Below, piece by piece: positions 1 to 7,970 of a stretch of 31,020 nucleotides of DNA. The DNA lies in contig JAQICK010000383.1 of the NCBI GenBank assembly GCA_027858595.1, forward strand, positions 1-31,020, given 5' to 3'. How positions within the stretch are numbered: the first letter of the stretch is position 1; every line of letters starts with the position of its first letter. The position numbers were made by a program, and so were the translations under genes. Source of the stretch: Melioribacteraceae bacterium (lineage in GTDB: Bacteria > Bacteroidota > Ignavibacteria > Ignavibacteriales > Melioribacteraceae). Under the pieces are notes generated by a model. The model saw only the letters and a list, made by a program, of their open reading frames with translations, ran no database searches and was not told the origin of the DNA.

Positions 1-361
1 CATCATTATAATCTACTAATTCAATAATTGCCATTTCAGCTGCATCACCACGTCGTTGACCCAATTTAACTACTCTAGTATAACCACCAGGTCTATCACC
101 AACTTTTGGCATAACTTCAGTAAAAAGTTCTTTTAAAACTTCTTTATCTTGAATAAAACGTGCAATATGTCTTCTATTAGCCACAGAATCAACTTTTGCT
201 TTAGAAATTAATGGCTCTACAAACATTCTTAACTCTTTTGCTTTAGCGACCGTAGTTTTAATTTTCTTTTCTCTAATAATTGCAGTAGCAAGTGCTCTAA
301 AAGTAGCTAAACGATGTGAAGCTGTCCTGTTTAATTTACGTCCCCTGACTCTATGTCTCAT
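1..361 (-). CDS. rplQ: 50S ribosomal protein L17 (3' end cut off by window edge)
   Basis: L17 is a large-subunit protein that sits near the exit of the nascent peptide tunnel. The ATG is at 361-359 and the protein opens MRHRVRGRKLNRTASHRLAT, the standard L17 start; a later stretch reads GDRPGGYTRVVKLGQRRGD, also diagnostic. The frame is open for 120 codons and leaves the window at position 1 with no stop, so the C-terminus is missing. It starts 21 bases after the rpoA stop, the usual last position of the alpha operon. Identity is certain; full length is unknown. Confidence 0.96.
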   Translation of the reverse strand, partial: MRHRVRGRKLNRTASHRLATFRALATAIIREKKIKTTVAKAKELRMFVEPLISKAKVDSVANRRHIARFIQDKEVLKELFTEVMPKVGDRPGGYTRVVKLGQRRGDAAEMAIIELVDYND

Positions 362-382
362 ATTACAACCTTCTCAAAAAAT

Positions 383-1378
383 TTAATTGTTTTCTTTACC
401 ATAATTAATATATTTATCTACATCCATACCAAAATCGAGACCATAATTATCAACAATTTCTGTTAATTCAGATAGAGATTTTCTGCCAAAGTTTCTAAAT
501 TTTAGCATTTCTGTTTCATCTTTTCTAACTAAATCACCTAGAGTTTTAATATCTGCCGATTTTAAGCAATTATGAGATCTAACACTCAACTCTAAATCGT
601 CAACACCAGTAATTAATATTTTTCTAATTCTTTCTGTTTCATGATCAATTTCTGGCTCAACAGATTGTTCTTCTTGTTCAAGATCAAAATTAATAAATAA
701 GTTTATATGATCTCTTAAAATTTGACCAGCATTTGATAATGCATCTTCAGGAGTAATTGAACCATCTGTGTGAATTTCTAAACTTAATTGTTCGTAATCA
801 TTACTTTCACCAATTCTAACATTTTTGATATCGTAAGTTACTTTAGTTAGTGGTGTAAAAATAGAATCAATTGCTATAAGACCAATAGTTTTATCTGCTA
901 CTATTTGATCAGCTGAAGAAACGTATCCTTTTCCAAATCCAAAACGAATTTCCATATTAAACTTAGCATTTTCAGCTAAAGTTGCAATATGTTGTTCAGG
1001 ATTTAGTACCTCAATATCTGGGCAATGTTCTTTTAAACTACCAGCAGTAAATTTCTGTGCACCATTAAGAGATAATTCCATTTTGGTAGTTTTATTGTTT
1101 AATATTTTAATTCTAACTTTTTTAAGGTTAAGAATTATTTCTGTAACGTCTTCAGAAAGACCAGGTACACTTGTAAACTCGTGTAAAACTCCATCTATCT
1201 TAATAGCAGTAATAGCAGCTCCTGCAATTGAAGATAATAATATTCTTCTAAATGCATTGCCAAGAGTAACTCCAAAACCTCTTTCCAAAGGTTGAACTAC
1301 AAATTTACCATAGCTATCTGTGGATGATGATTCTTCTAATATTACATTTTCCGGCATTTTAATGAACGGATAACTCAT
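383..1378 (-). CDS. rpoA: DNA-directed RNA polymerase subunit alpha
   Basis: Alpha dimerises to scaffold assembly of beta and beta' and contacts UP elements and activators. The protein has 331 residues, normal for the family. The N-terminal assembly domain covers about residues 1-235 and contains ERGFGVTLGNAFRRILLSS, the dimerisation and beta-binding signature. An acidic linker follows (EQEEQSVEPEIDHE). The C-terminal DNA-binding domain contains LSVRSHNCLK, where R267 and N270 match the E. coli UP-element contacts R265 and N268. It starts with ATG and lies between rpsD and rplQ, as in most bacteria. Confidence 0.98.
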   Translation of the reverse strand: MSYPFIKMPENVILEESSSTDSYGKFVVQPLERGFGVTLGNAFRRILLSSIAGAAITAIKIDGVLHEFTSVPGLSEDVTEIILNLKKVRIKILNNKTTKMELSLNGAQKFTAGSLKEHCPDIEVLNPEQHIATLAENAKFNMEIRFGFGKGYVSSADQIVADKTIGLIAIDSIFTPLTKVTYDIKNVRIGESNDYEQLSLEIHTDGSITPEDALSNAGQILRDHINLFINFDLEQEEQSVEPEIDHETERIRKILITGVDDLELSVRSHNCLKSADIKTLGDLVRKDETEMLKFRNFGRKSLSELTEIVDNYGLDFGMDVDKYINYGKENN

Positions 1379-1404
1379 CTAATTCCTCTTCTTAATTTAA
1401 TTGT

Positions 1405-2031
1405 TTATTTAGAGTATAGCTCAACAATAAATTGTTCGTTAGCCACTATAGGTATTTCATCTCTGTTAGGAACTTGGTTAAAAGTTCCACTTAATTCTGC
1501 TTTGTCAACTAGTAACCATTCATGAACAGAATCTTTAGTTCTTCTTAAAGTATTATGAATAATATCCAATTTTTTACTTTTTTCTTTTACTGAAACAACA
1601 TCACCTGGTTTCAGTAAATAAGAAGGAATATTAACTGTTTGTCCATTTACAAGGAAATGACGATGAAGAAGTAATTGTCTTGCAGATTTGCGTGAAGGAG
1701 CAAATCCGAATCTATAGATCACATTATCTAATCTTCTTTCTAGTAGTTTAAGTAAGTTTTCGCCAGTTACACCTTTTTGGTTATTAGCAGTTACAAAGTA
1801 AGAATGAAATTGTGATTCTAACAAACCATACATTCTTTTAACTTTTTGCTTTTCTCTTAACTGAACTCCGTATTCAGAAAACTTCATTCGTCTATTTAAA
1901 CCATGTTGACCAGGAATATAATTTTTAGTTTCTAATGGACAACTTTGCGAAAGACATTTTGAACCTTTCAAAAACAATTTTTGCTTTTCTCTTCTACATA
2001 ATTTACAACTTGGGCCTGTATATCTAGCCAT
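1405..2031 (-). CDS. rpsD: 30S ribosomal protein S4, zinc-binding form
   Basis: S4 is a primary 16S rRNA-binding protein that starts small-subunit assembly and helps decoding accuracy. It has 208 residues. The N-terminus carries four cysteines (C9, C12, C26, C31) in a zinc-ribbon arrangement, so this is the C+ form. The S4 RNA-binding domain lies around RLDNVIYRFGFAPSRKSARQ. In many bacteria S4 represses the alpha operon by binding its leader; no such leader structure was identified here. The start is ATG, 15 bases after the rpsK stop. Confidence 0.97.
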   Translation of the reverse strand: MARYTGPSCKLCRREKQKLFLKGSKCLSQSCPLETKNYIPGQHGLNRRMKFSEYGVQLREKQKVKRMYGLLESQFHSYFVTANNQKGVTGENLLKLLERRLDNVIYRFGFAPSRKSARQLLLHRHFLVNGQTVNIPSYLLKPGDVVSVKEKSKKLDIIHNTLRRTKDSVHEWLLVDKAELSGTFNQVPNRDEIPIVANEQFIVELYSK

Positions 2032-2046
2032 CTAATTCTCTCCCGT

Positions 2047-2433
2047 TTATACTCTTCTACGTTTCGGTGGCCTACAACCGTTATGGGGTATAGGTGTAAT
2101 ATCTTTAATAGACAATATTTGAATACCTGCTGTGTTCAAAGCTCTAATTGCAGCTTCTCTACCAGAACCAGGACCTTTAACATAAACATCTACTCTTCGT
2201 AATCCTAAATCATAAGCTTCTTTAGCAGCATTTTCTGCAGAAACTTGAGCTGCAAATGGTGTGTTCTTTCTGGAACCTCTAAAACCATTTTTACCAGCAG
2301 AAGACCAAGAAATTGTATTTCCATAAACATCTGTTAAGGTAACAATAATATTATTGAAAGATGCTTTAACATGAGCAACGCCAACAGCATCTATATGAAC
2401 TTTCTTTTTAGTTTTTCTAACAACTTTAGCCAA
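2047..2433 (-). CDS. rpsK: 30S ribosomal protein S11
   Basis: S11 lies on the small-subunit platform beside the mRNA exit path. The 128-residue protein has ASFNNIIVTLTDVYGN, VKGPGSGREAAIRAL and the conserved tail PHNGCRPPKRRRV. The start codon is TTG (2433-2431), chosen because a strong AAAGGAG ribosome binding site lies 7 bases upstream and the protein then begins with the family's MAK. There is no in-frame ATG near it. It lies between rpsM and rpsD as expected. Confidence 0.97.
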   Translation of the reverse strand: MAKVVRKTKKKVHIDAVGVAHVKASFNNIIVTLTDVYGNTISWSSAGKNGFRGSRKNTPFAAQVSAENAAKEAYDLGLRRVDVYVKGPGSGREAAIRALNTAGIQILSIKDITPIPHNGCRPPKRRRV

Positions 2434-2459
2434 AACTTACTCCTTTAACTACAAATTAA

Positions 2460-2837
2460 TTACTTCATTACTTTCTTTTTACCTGCAACAGTATGTTTTC
2501 TACCTTTTCGAGTTCTAGCATTAGTCTTTGTTCTTTGACCACGAACTGGTAAACCTCTACGATGTCTTAATCCTCGGTATGAACCGATATCCATAAGACG
2601 TTTAATATTTTGTTGAACTTCACTACGTAGAGCACCTTCAACTTTATAGTCAGAAGTCATTATAGAACGAATAGTTCCAACTTCTTCTTCTGTTAATTCA
2701 GATATTTTTTTCTCAGCGTCAATGTTAGCTTTTTTAAGAATTGCTATAGCTGTAAACTGACCAATTCCGTATATATATGTTAATCCAATATATACTTTTT
2801 TCTGTTTTGGTAAATCGATTCCTGCGATACGAGCCAA
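2460..2837 (-). CDS. rpsM: 30S ribosomal protein S13
   Basis: S13 sits in the small-subunit head and forms bridges to the large subunit and contacts to the P-site tRNA. It has 125 residues with the start MARIAGIDLPKQKKV, the RNA-binding helix region YIYGIG, and the basic end GQRTKTNARTRKGRKHTVAG. The start codon is TTG at 2837-2835, preceded by a near-perfect AGGAGG seven bases upstream, which decides the start. It is the first gene of the alpha group, 15 bases after rpmJ. Confidence 0.97.
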   Translation of the reverse strand: MARIAGIDLPKQKKVYIGLTYIYGIGQFTAIAILKKANIDAEKKISELTEEEVGTIRSIMTSDYKVEGALRSEVQQNIKRLMDIGSYRGLRHRRGLPVRGQRTKTNARTRKGRKHTVAGKKKVMK

Positions 2838-2852
2838 CTAAATACCTCCTAA

Positions 2853-2966
2853 TTAACCTTGACGTTGTTTGTGTTTTGGATTTTTACAAATCACACGAAC
2901 AACTCCATGGCGTTTAATTATTTTACAATGTTCACAAATTTTCTTAACAGATGCACTAACTTTCAT
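2853..2966 (-). CDS. rpmJ: 50S ribosomal protein L36, zinc-binding form
   Basis: L36 is the smallest large-subunit protein and binds 23S rRNA near the peptidyl transferase region. Translation from the ATG at 2966-2964 gives 37 residues, opening MKVSASVKKICEHCK and ending NPKHKQRQG before TAA. The C11, C14, C27, H32 set is the classical zinc site, so this is the C+ paralogue. It lies between infA (12-base gap) and rpsM (15-base gap), its usual place. Confidence 0.96.
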   Translation of the reverse strand: MKVSASVKKICEHCKIIKRHGVVRVICKNPKHKQRQG

Positions 2967-2978
2967 CTCTTTCTCCAA

Positions 2979-3197
2979 CTATTTATATCGGTAGGTAATT
3001 CTACCTTTATTCAAATCATAAGGTGATAACTCTAAAGCAACTTTATCACCAACCAAAATTTTAATAAAATGCATTCTCATTTTTCCAGAAATATGGGCTA
3101 ATATAATATGACCATTATCCAATTTAACTTTAAAATTAGCATTTGGTAATGTTTCAGTTACTATACCATCAATTTTTATTGCTTCTTGTTTTGCCAT
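2979..3197 (-). CDS. infA: Translation initiation factor IF-1
   Basis: IF-1 occupies the A site of the 30S subunit during initiation and assists IF-2 and IF-3. The 72-residue protein is one S1-like OB fold, with MAKQEAIKIDGIVTETLPNA at the start, the core GHIILAHISGKMR and the end YDLNKGRITYRYK. Length and motifs are standard. The start is ATG. It is six bases from the map stop and twelve bases from rpmJ, the common spc order. Confidence 0.97.
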   Translation of the reverse strand: MAKQEAIKIDGIVTETLPNANFKVKLDNGHIILAHISGKMRMHFIKILVGDKVALELSPYDLNKGRITYRYK

Positions 3198-3203
3198 ATT
3201 CTT

Positions 3204-3965
3204 TTAACTAACCGATAATATTTCTGGTTTACCATCAATAATTGCAATTGAGTGCTCAAAGTGTGCTGAAGGTTTTCCATCGGCAGTATAAACCGTCCAA
3301 CCATCATCAGCAACATTTACTTTATGCGTACCAATATTTATCATTGGCTCAATTGCAATTGTCATTCCATTTTTTATTAAAGCTCCAGTTCCCTTTTTAC
3401 CATAATTAGGTACTTGTGGGTCCTCGTGAAGTTTTCTACCAACACCATGACCACATAAATCTCTAACTACTGAAAAACCAAAGCTTTCAACATATTGTTG
3501 CACTGCTGCACCAATATCTCCAATTCTATTATTTGCGACCGCTGCCTCAATTCCTTTGTAGAGTGATTCTTCAGTAACTTTCATTAAAAGTTTTTTTTCC
3601 TCCGAGATTTCACCTACTGCAATTGAAATTGCTGCATCACCATAATAACCATTTTTAAGAACACCTATATCCACTGAAAATATTTCTCCTTCTTTTAGGA
3701 TTCTATCTCCAGGTATTCCATGAACAACTTCTTCATCAATAGAAGCACATATTGTTCCACTAAAATCTATTGTTCCATATTGTTTATAACCTTTAAACGC
3801 AGGAACACCATCATTACTTCTTATCCAATCTTCAGCAATTTTGTCAAGATCAATTGTAGAAACACCAGGTTTCGTATGATGCTTAACAAGCTGTAAAGTT
3901 TCAGCAACTATTTGGTTGCTTTCACGAATAAAATCAATTTCTTTCTTTGATTTTATTAAAATCAC
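3204..3965 (-). CDS. map: Methionine aminopeptidase, type I
   Basis: This cytosolic metallo-enzyme removes the starting methionine from new proteins whose second residue is small. The 253-residue chain has the pita-bread fold ligands: D99 and D110 (VDIG...YYGDA), H173 (CGHGVGRKLHE), E206 (IEPM) and E237 (HFEHS), plus the substrate-contacting H82. It has no N-terminal zinc finger, so it is type Ia-like. The start is GTG at 3965-3963, immediately after the secY stop with no spacer, which suggests translational coupling. No adk gene intervenes, unlike the order in Firmicutes. Confidence 0.96.
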   Translation of the reverse strand: MILIKSKKEIDFIRESNQIVAETLQLVKHHTKPGVSTIDLDKIAEDWIRSNDGVPAFKGYKQYGTIDFSGTICASIDEEVVHGIPGDRILKEGEIFSVDIGVLKNGYYGDAAISIAVGEISEEKKLLMKVTEESLYKGIEAAVANNRIGDIGAAVQQYVESFGFSVVRDLCGHGVGRKLHEDPQVPNYGKKGTGALIKNGMTIAIEPMINIGTHKVNVADDGWTVYTADGKPSAHFEHSIAIIDGKPEILSVS

Positions 3966-5312
3966 TTAAATACCACCTCTACGACTTTTCATTTTACCAG
4001 ATTTCATAAATCCATCGTAATGTCGCATCAATAAATGTGATTCAATTTGTTGTAAAGTATCTAACGCAACACCAACCATAATCAAAAGACTAGTTCCACC
4101 AAAGAACTGTGCGAAACTACCAGATACTCCCATTCTTGTTATGAATGCTGGAAGTATAGCAATAATTGCTAAAAAGATAGATCCTGGTAAAGTTATTTTT
4201 GTTAAAATATTATCTATAAACTCAGAAGTTTGTTTACCAGGTCTGATACCTGGAACGAAACCACCTTGCTTTTTCATATTTTCAGCAACATCTTGCGGAT
4301 TAAAAGCAATAGCTGTATAGAAATAAGTGAAGAACACAATCATTAATCCATATATCAAAGAATATGTTAATGAAGTATAATTAAAATAACCAGATACTGA
4401 TTGTAGAAAATCGTTATTAGGGAAAAAAGATAAAACAGTACTAGGAATAAACATAATTGCTTGAGCAAAAATAATTGGCATAACTCCAGCAGTATTTACT
4501 TTTAATGGTATATACTGAGTAACACCACCATAAACTTTTCTACCAACAACACGTTTTGCATATTGAACCGGAATACGACGCGTACCTTGCGTAAGTAAAA
4601 CAATTGCAGCAATAATCATGACCATAGCAGCTAATATTACAACTTCAATAACAATATTTCTTGTTCCAGCAGCAATTAATCTGTACTCATCAAGTAATGC
4701 AAAAGGTAATCTGTTAATAATTCCAATAAATATTATAAGGGAGATTCCGTTTCCAATTCCTTTATCAGTTATTTGCTCACCAATCCACATCATAAAAACT
4801 GTACCAGCAACAAGAATAACAACAGAACTAAAAATAAATCCAAATCCTTGTACATCAACAGGAACTACTGAAATACCATTATATTGCAAATTCATTATAA
4901 CACCAGTTACAACACCAATGGATTGAAATAATGAAATAAGAACTGTTCCGTATCTTGTCAGTTGAGTGATTTTTTTTCGTCCTTCTTCCCCTTCTCTCTG
5001 AAGTTTTTGGAAATAAGGAATTATTGCACCACCAAGTTGAATAATAATGGAAGCACTAATATATGGCATAATACCAAGAGCAAAAATTGCAGCATTACTA
5101 AAAGCACCGCCAGCAAATAAATCGTAAAGTCCTAATAAACTATCAGATGTTTTATTTGCCATAGCTTCTGATAATAAATGAGAATCAATACCAGGTAAAG
5201 TAATATGTGCACCAAGTCGTACAACAACCAGAAGAGCTAAAGTATAAAGTATTCTTTGTCTTAGCTCATGAATCTTGAAAATATTTCTAAATGTATCCTG
5301 TAGTTTTCCCAT
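3966..5312 (-). CDS. secY: Protein translocase subunit SecY
   Basis: SecY forms the inner-membrane channel through which proteins are exported or inserted. The 448-residue protein is strongly hydrophobic with about ten membrane segments. It shows ALGIMPYISASIIIQL (second membrane segment), the conserved loop with GGVTQYIPLKVNTAGVMPIIFA, and the ribosome-binding cytoplasmic stretch ENMKKQGGFVPGIRPGK. It ends in a basic tail. Its ATG overlaps the rplO stop by one base (TAATG), a re-initiation arrangement. Its partner secE lies in the same window at 29947-30129. Confidence 0.97.
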   Translation of the reverse strand: MGKLQDTFRNIFKIHELRQRILYTLALLVVVRLGAHITLPGIDSHLLSEAMANKTSDSLLGLYDLFAGGAFSNAAIFALGIMPYISASIIIQLGGAIIPYFQKLQREGEEGRKKITQLTRYGTVLISLFQSIGVVTGVIMNLQYNGISVVPVDVQGFGFIFSSVVILVAGTVFMMWIGEQITDKGIGNGISLIIFIGIINRLPFALLDEYRLIAAGTRNIVIEVVILAAMVMIIAAIVLLTQGTRRIPVQYAKRVVGRKVYGGVTQYIPLKVNTAGVMPIIFAQAIMFIPSTVLSFFPNNDFLQSVSGYFNYTSLTYSLIYGLMIVFFTYFYTAIAFNPQDVAENMKKQGGFVPGIRPGKQTSEFIDNILTKITLPGSIFLAIIAILPAFITRMGVSGSFAQFFGGTSLLIMVGVALDTLQQIESHLLMRHYDGFMKSGKMKSRRGGI

Positions 5313-5776
5313 TAGACTTTAATCTCTTTAATTGTTCCGCCAGCAGCTTCAATTTTTTCTTTTGCAGAATTACTATAACCATGAGCTTCTACCTCAACTT
5401 TACCTTTTAAATCTCCCATTCCTAGAATCTTATAAGGAGCAACAGCTTTTGAGATAACACCATTTTTATAAAGAACGACAGCATTAATAATTCCATCTTC
5501 AACTTTTTTATTGTCAATTAATATTTGAAGATCACTTACATTTACAACTTGATAGTAAATTTTAAAAGGACTTACAAAGCCTCTTTTAGGAACTCTACGT
5601 TGTAAAGGCATTTGACCACCTTCAAACCAAGCACGATACTTAAAACCTGATCGAGATTTTTGACCGTTTGAACCTCTTGTAGCGGTACCACCACGACCTG
5701 TTCCCTCACCACGAGCAATTCTTTTTCTATTTTTTGTAGCGCCTTCTGCCGCTTTAAGATTACTTAGAATATCCAT
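5312..5776 (-). CDS. rplO: 50S ribosomal protein L15
   Basis: L15 is a late-assembly large-subunit protein with a long extension that penetrates 23S rRNA. It has 154 residues. The N-terminal part is glycine- and arginine-rich (KRIARGEGTGRGGTATRGSN), followed by GQKSRSG and the globular C-terminal domain ending AAGGTIKEIKV. The ATG is 8 bases after the rpmD stop, and the stop overlaps the secY start by one base, consistent with coupled expression of L15 and SecY. Confidence 0.96.
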   Translation of the reverse strand: MDILSNLKAAEGATKNRKRIARGEGTGRGGTATRGSNGQKSRSGFKYRAWFEGGQMPLQRRVPKRGFVSPFKIYYQVVNVSDLQILIDNKKVEDGIINAVVLYKNGVISKAVAPYKILGMGDLKGKVEVEAHGYSNSAKEKIEAAGGTIKEIKV

Positions 5777-5784
5777 TCGATTTC

Positions 5785-5973
5785 CTACTCTTCAATTTCT
5801 TCAACTTTTAATAAATGCGATACTTTATTTATCATTCCTCTAATTTGAGGAGTATCGTTATGAATTTTACTATAATTTGGTCTTCCTAAACCTAAAGCAT
5901 CAATAGTTAATTTTTGAGTTTTAGGTCTATCAATAACACTTTTAGTTTGTGTAATGTTTAATTTCTTAGCCAT
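5785..5973 (-). CDS. rpmD: 50S ribosomal protein L30
   Basis: L30 is a small large-subunit protein that many bacteria lack, so its presence is informative. I place the start at the ATG 5973-5971, giving 62 residues that open MAKKLNITQTKSVIDRP; an in-frame TTG 12 bases earlier is open, but a GAGG site lies just ahead of the ATG and partly overlaps that TTG. The motif LGLGRPNYSKIHNDTPQIRG is characteristic of L30. A short acidic tail (KVEEIEE) follows. The gene sits between rpsE and rplO. Confidence 0.93.
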   Translation of the reverse strand: MAKKLNITQTKSVIDRPKTQKLTIDALGLGRPNYSKIHNDTPQIRGMINKVSHLLKVEEIEE

Positions 5974-5985
5974 TCCATTCCTCAA

Positions 5986-6492
5986 TTAGGCGTTAAATAA
6001 TTCTTCAACTGCCATACCACGTTTTGCAGCCATTTTATTAGCATCAATCAAGTTTAACAAACCGTTAAGTGTAGCTTTAACTTGATTATGTGGATTACTT
6101 GAACCCAAAGATTTTGTTAATATATTTTCAACTCCAGCAGATTCTAATACCGCACGAACTCCGCCACCAGCTATAACACCAGTACCAGGGGAAGCAGGTT
6201 TCAATAGTACTTGTCCAGCACCATATTTACCTATAATTTTATGAGGTATTGTACCTTTTACTAAAGTAACTTTGGTAATGTTTTTCTTAGCATCATCTAT
6301 TCCTTTTGATATTGCATCAGCAACTTCGTTTGCTTTTCCAAGACCAACACCAATAGTACCTTTTCCGTCACCTACTACAATAATGGCATTAAAACTAAAT
6401 CTTCTACCACCTTTAACCACTTTTGCTACACGGTTAATGTGAACAACTTTTTCTTTTAAACCATCTGCATTTTGCACTTTTCTAGGCTTCAA
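5986..6492 (-). CDS. rpsE: 30S ribosomal protein S5
   Basis: S5 lies near the mRNA entry site and the decoding centre and contributes to accuracy and unwinding of mRNA. It has 168 residues with the N-terminal RNA-binding fold (KVVHINRVAKVVKGGRRFSF) and the GIGVGLGKANEVADAI-like stretch of the family, then the C-terminal domain. The start is TTG at 6492-6490 with GGGAGA upstream. Its leader is only 37 bases long and begins at the 3' end of a tRNA-Gln gene, so its mRNA 5' end may be made by tRNA processing. Confidence 0.96.
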   Translation of the reverse strand: MKPRKVQNADGLKEKVVHINRVAKVVKGGRRFSFNAIIVVGDGKGTIGVGLGKANEVADAISKGIDDAKKNITKVTLVKGTIPHKIIGKYGAGQVLLKPASPGTGVIAGGGVRAVLESAGVENILTKSLGSSNPHNQVKATLNGLLNLIDANKMAAKRGMAVEELFNA

Positions 6493-6529
6493 ATTTATCT
6501 CCCATAATTACATATTCTCTTTTTTGTTG

Positions 6530-6600
6530 TAGCCGAAAGAGGATTCGAACCTCTACAGACGCCGTCAAAGGGCGTAGTCCTACCATTAGACGATCCGGCT
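6530..6600 (-). tRNA. tRNA-Gln (anticodon TTG)
   Basis: Read on the minus strand from 6600 down, 71 bases fold as a full cloverleaf. There is a seven-pair acceptor (AGCCGGA with TTCGGCT, one G-T pair), a short D arm containing the usual GGT, an anticodon stem ACGCC/GGCGT holding loop CTTTGAC, a four-base variable region, and the T arm AGAGG-TTCGAAT-CCTCT. The discriminator base is A. CCA is not encoded. It starts four bases after the rplR stop and ends 37 bases before rpsE, so it must be cut from a polycistronic mRNA. A tRNA at this place in the spc cluster is unusual. Confidence 0.95.
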
Positions 6601-6604
6601 AAAA

Positions 6605-6970
6605 TTAAAATTTCAAACCACCTTCTCTTGCACCTACTGCAACAGCTTGAACACGTCCGTGATATTTATTAAGACCTCTATCAAAAACAACTTTTTCAAC
6701 TTTAGCTTCGTTCGCCTTTTTAGCCACAAGATTACCAACAATTTTACTTTTTTCAACTTTAGATTTCGCCTTTGCTAATTCATCAGAAATTTCTTTCGAT
6801 AAAGTAGAAGCAGCAGCTAAAGTTACTCTATTGCTATCATCAATAACTTGTGCGTATATATGATTCAAGCTTTTAAAAACTGTTAGACGTGGTCTTTCTG
6901 TTGTTCCGAAAAGTCTATTTCTAACTCTTTTAATTTTTCTTTCTTTTCTTTGTTTAATTTTCTTTAACAT
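6605..6970 (-). CDS. rplR: 50S ribosomal protein L18
   Basis: L18 binds 5S rRNA and, with L5, brings it into the central protuberance. It has 121 residues, with the basic N-terminus KKIKQRKERKIKRVRNRLFG, TERPRLTVFKSLNHIYAQVIDD, and the end FDRGLNKYHGRVQAVAVGAREGGLKF. Length is normal and the start is ATG. Its TAA is followed by only TTTT before the tRNA-Gln 5' end, so RNase P cleavage would trim the rplR message almost to its stop codon. Confidence 0.96.
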   Translation of the reverse strand: MLKKIKQRKERKIKRVRNRLFGTTERPRLTVFKSLNHIYAQVIDDSNRVTLAAASTLSKEISDELAKAKSKVEKSKIVGNLVAKKANEAKVEKVVFDRGLNKYHGRVQAVAVGAREGGLKF

Positions 6971-6999
6971 TTTTCACTCTAATCTCTTAATATCAAAAA

Positions 7000-7533
7000 T
7001 TAACCTGCAGTTTTACCAGCTTTTTTAACAATAATTTCAGTACTGTACTTAATACCTTTTCCTTTATAAGGTTCAGGTTTTCTAAATGATCTAATTTTAT
7101 CCGCAACTTGACCAACTAAAGCTTTATCAATACCATTAATTTTCATTTGAGTTGGAGTAGGTACTTCTAAAGTAATTTCTTTTGGAGGCATAAAGTAAAT
7201 TGGATGAGAATAACCAATATTCAAGAATAAATTAGTCCCTTTCAATTCTGCTTTGTAACCAACACCAACTATATCTAAAGTTTTTGAATATCCTTCAGTA
7301 ACTCCATTTACCATATTTTGAATTAAAGCTCTAGTTAAACCGTGCAAAGCTCTATTTTCCTTTTGATCATTAGGACGTTTTACTAAAATTTGTTCACCAT
7401 CAACTTCAACAGTTATATTTGGATGAACTATCATTTCCAGCTCACCTAACTTACCTTTAACTTTAATACTTTGACCCTTTTGAGTAAAAGTAATATCTTT
7501 AATATTAACTGGATTTTTACCTATTCTTGACAC
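7000..7533 (-). CDS. rplF: 50S ribosomal protein L6
   Basis: L6 lies at the base of the L7/L12 stalk near the factor-binding site. It has 177 residues, two repeated alpha/beta domains, the opening MSRIGKNPVNI and the diagnostic C-terminal stretch VADKIRSFRKPEPYKGKGIKY. The start is GTG at 7533-7531; there is no nearby ATG that keeps the conserved SRIG opening. It lies 22 bases from the rpsH stop and 29 from the rplR start. Confidence 0.96.
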   Translation of the reverse strand: MSRIGKNPVNIKDITFTQKGQSIKVKGKLGELEMIVHPNITVEVDGEQILVKRPNDQKENRALHGLTRALIQNMVNGVTEGYSKTLDIVGVGYKAELKGTNLFLNIGYSHPIYFMPPKEITLEVPTPTQMKINGIDKALVGQVADKIRSFRKPEPYKGKGIKYSTEIIVKKAGKTAG

Positions 7534-7555
7534 TTAATCTTCTCCGTTCAAATAT

Positions 7556-7951
7556 TTACCAAATGTGACAAATTACTTCACCACCAATTACAGCTCTTTT
7601 TGCTTCTTTATCAGTTAACAAACCTGTTGAAGTAGAAATTATTGCAACTCCTAAACCATTCAATACTCTTGGAATATTGTCTGAATCAACGTAATTACGA
7701 AGACCAGGAGTACTAATTCTCTTTAATCCAGTAATTGAAGATTCACCATTTATATATTTAAGGAATATTCTTACTACATTTTGTTTGTTATCTTCTGTAA
7801 CGTTGTAATCAACAATAAATTTTGATTTTTTCAAAATTTCTGCCAACCCAACTTTCATGTTAGAAGATGGTACATCTACAAATCTTTTTTTTGCACTTAT
7901 TGCATTTCTAATTCTTGTTAAAAAATCAGCAACTGGATCAGTAACTGGCAT
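7556..7951 (-). CDS. rpsH: 30S ribosomal protein S8
   Basis: S8 binds the central domain of 16S rRNA and is the known repressor of the spc operon in E. coli. The protein has 131 residues, with DPVADFLTRIRNAISAKK at the start and the C-terminal motif GVAIISTSTGLLTDKEAKRAVIGGEVICHIW, close to the family consensus. The start is ATG. I did not identify an S8 operator near rplE/rplX, so autogenous control here is only an expectation from the family. Confidence 0.96.
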   Translation of the reverse strand: MPVTDPVADFLTRIRNAISAKKRFVDVPSSNMKVGLAEILKKSKFIVDYNVTEDNKQNVVRIFLKYINGESSITGLKRISTPGLRNYVDSDNIPRVLNGLGVAIISTSTGLLTDKEAKRAVIGGEVICHIW

Positions 7952-7970
7952 AACATACTCTCCTAATAAT

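Noticed and set aside
5785..5985. L30 starting at TTG 5985 (66 residues)
   Set aside because: The GAGG site sits between the TTG and the ATG at 5973, and L30 proteins begin near MAK.
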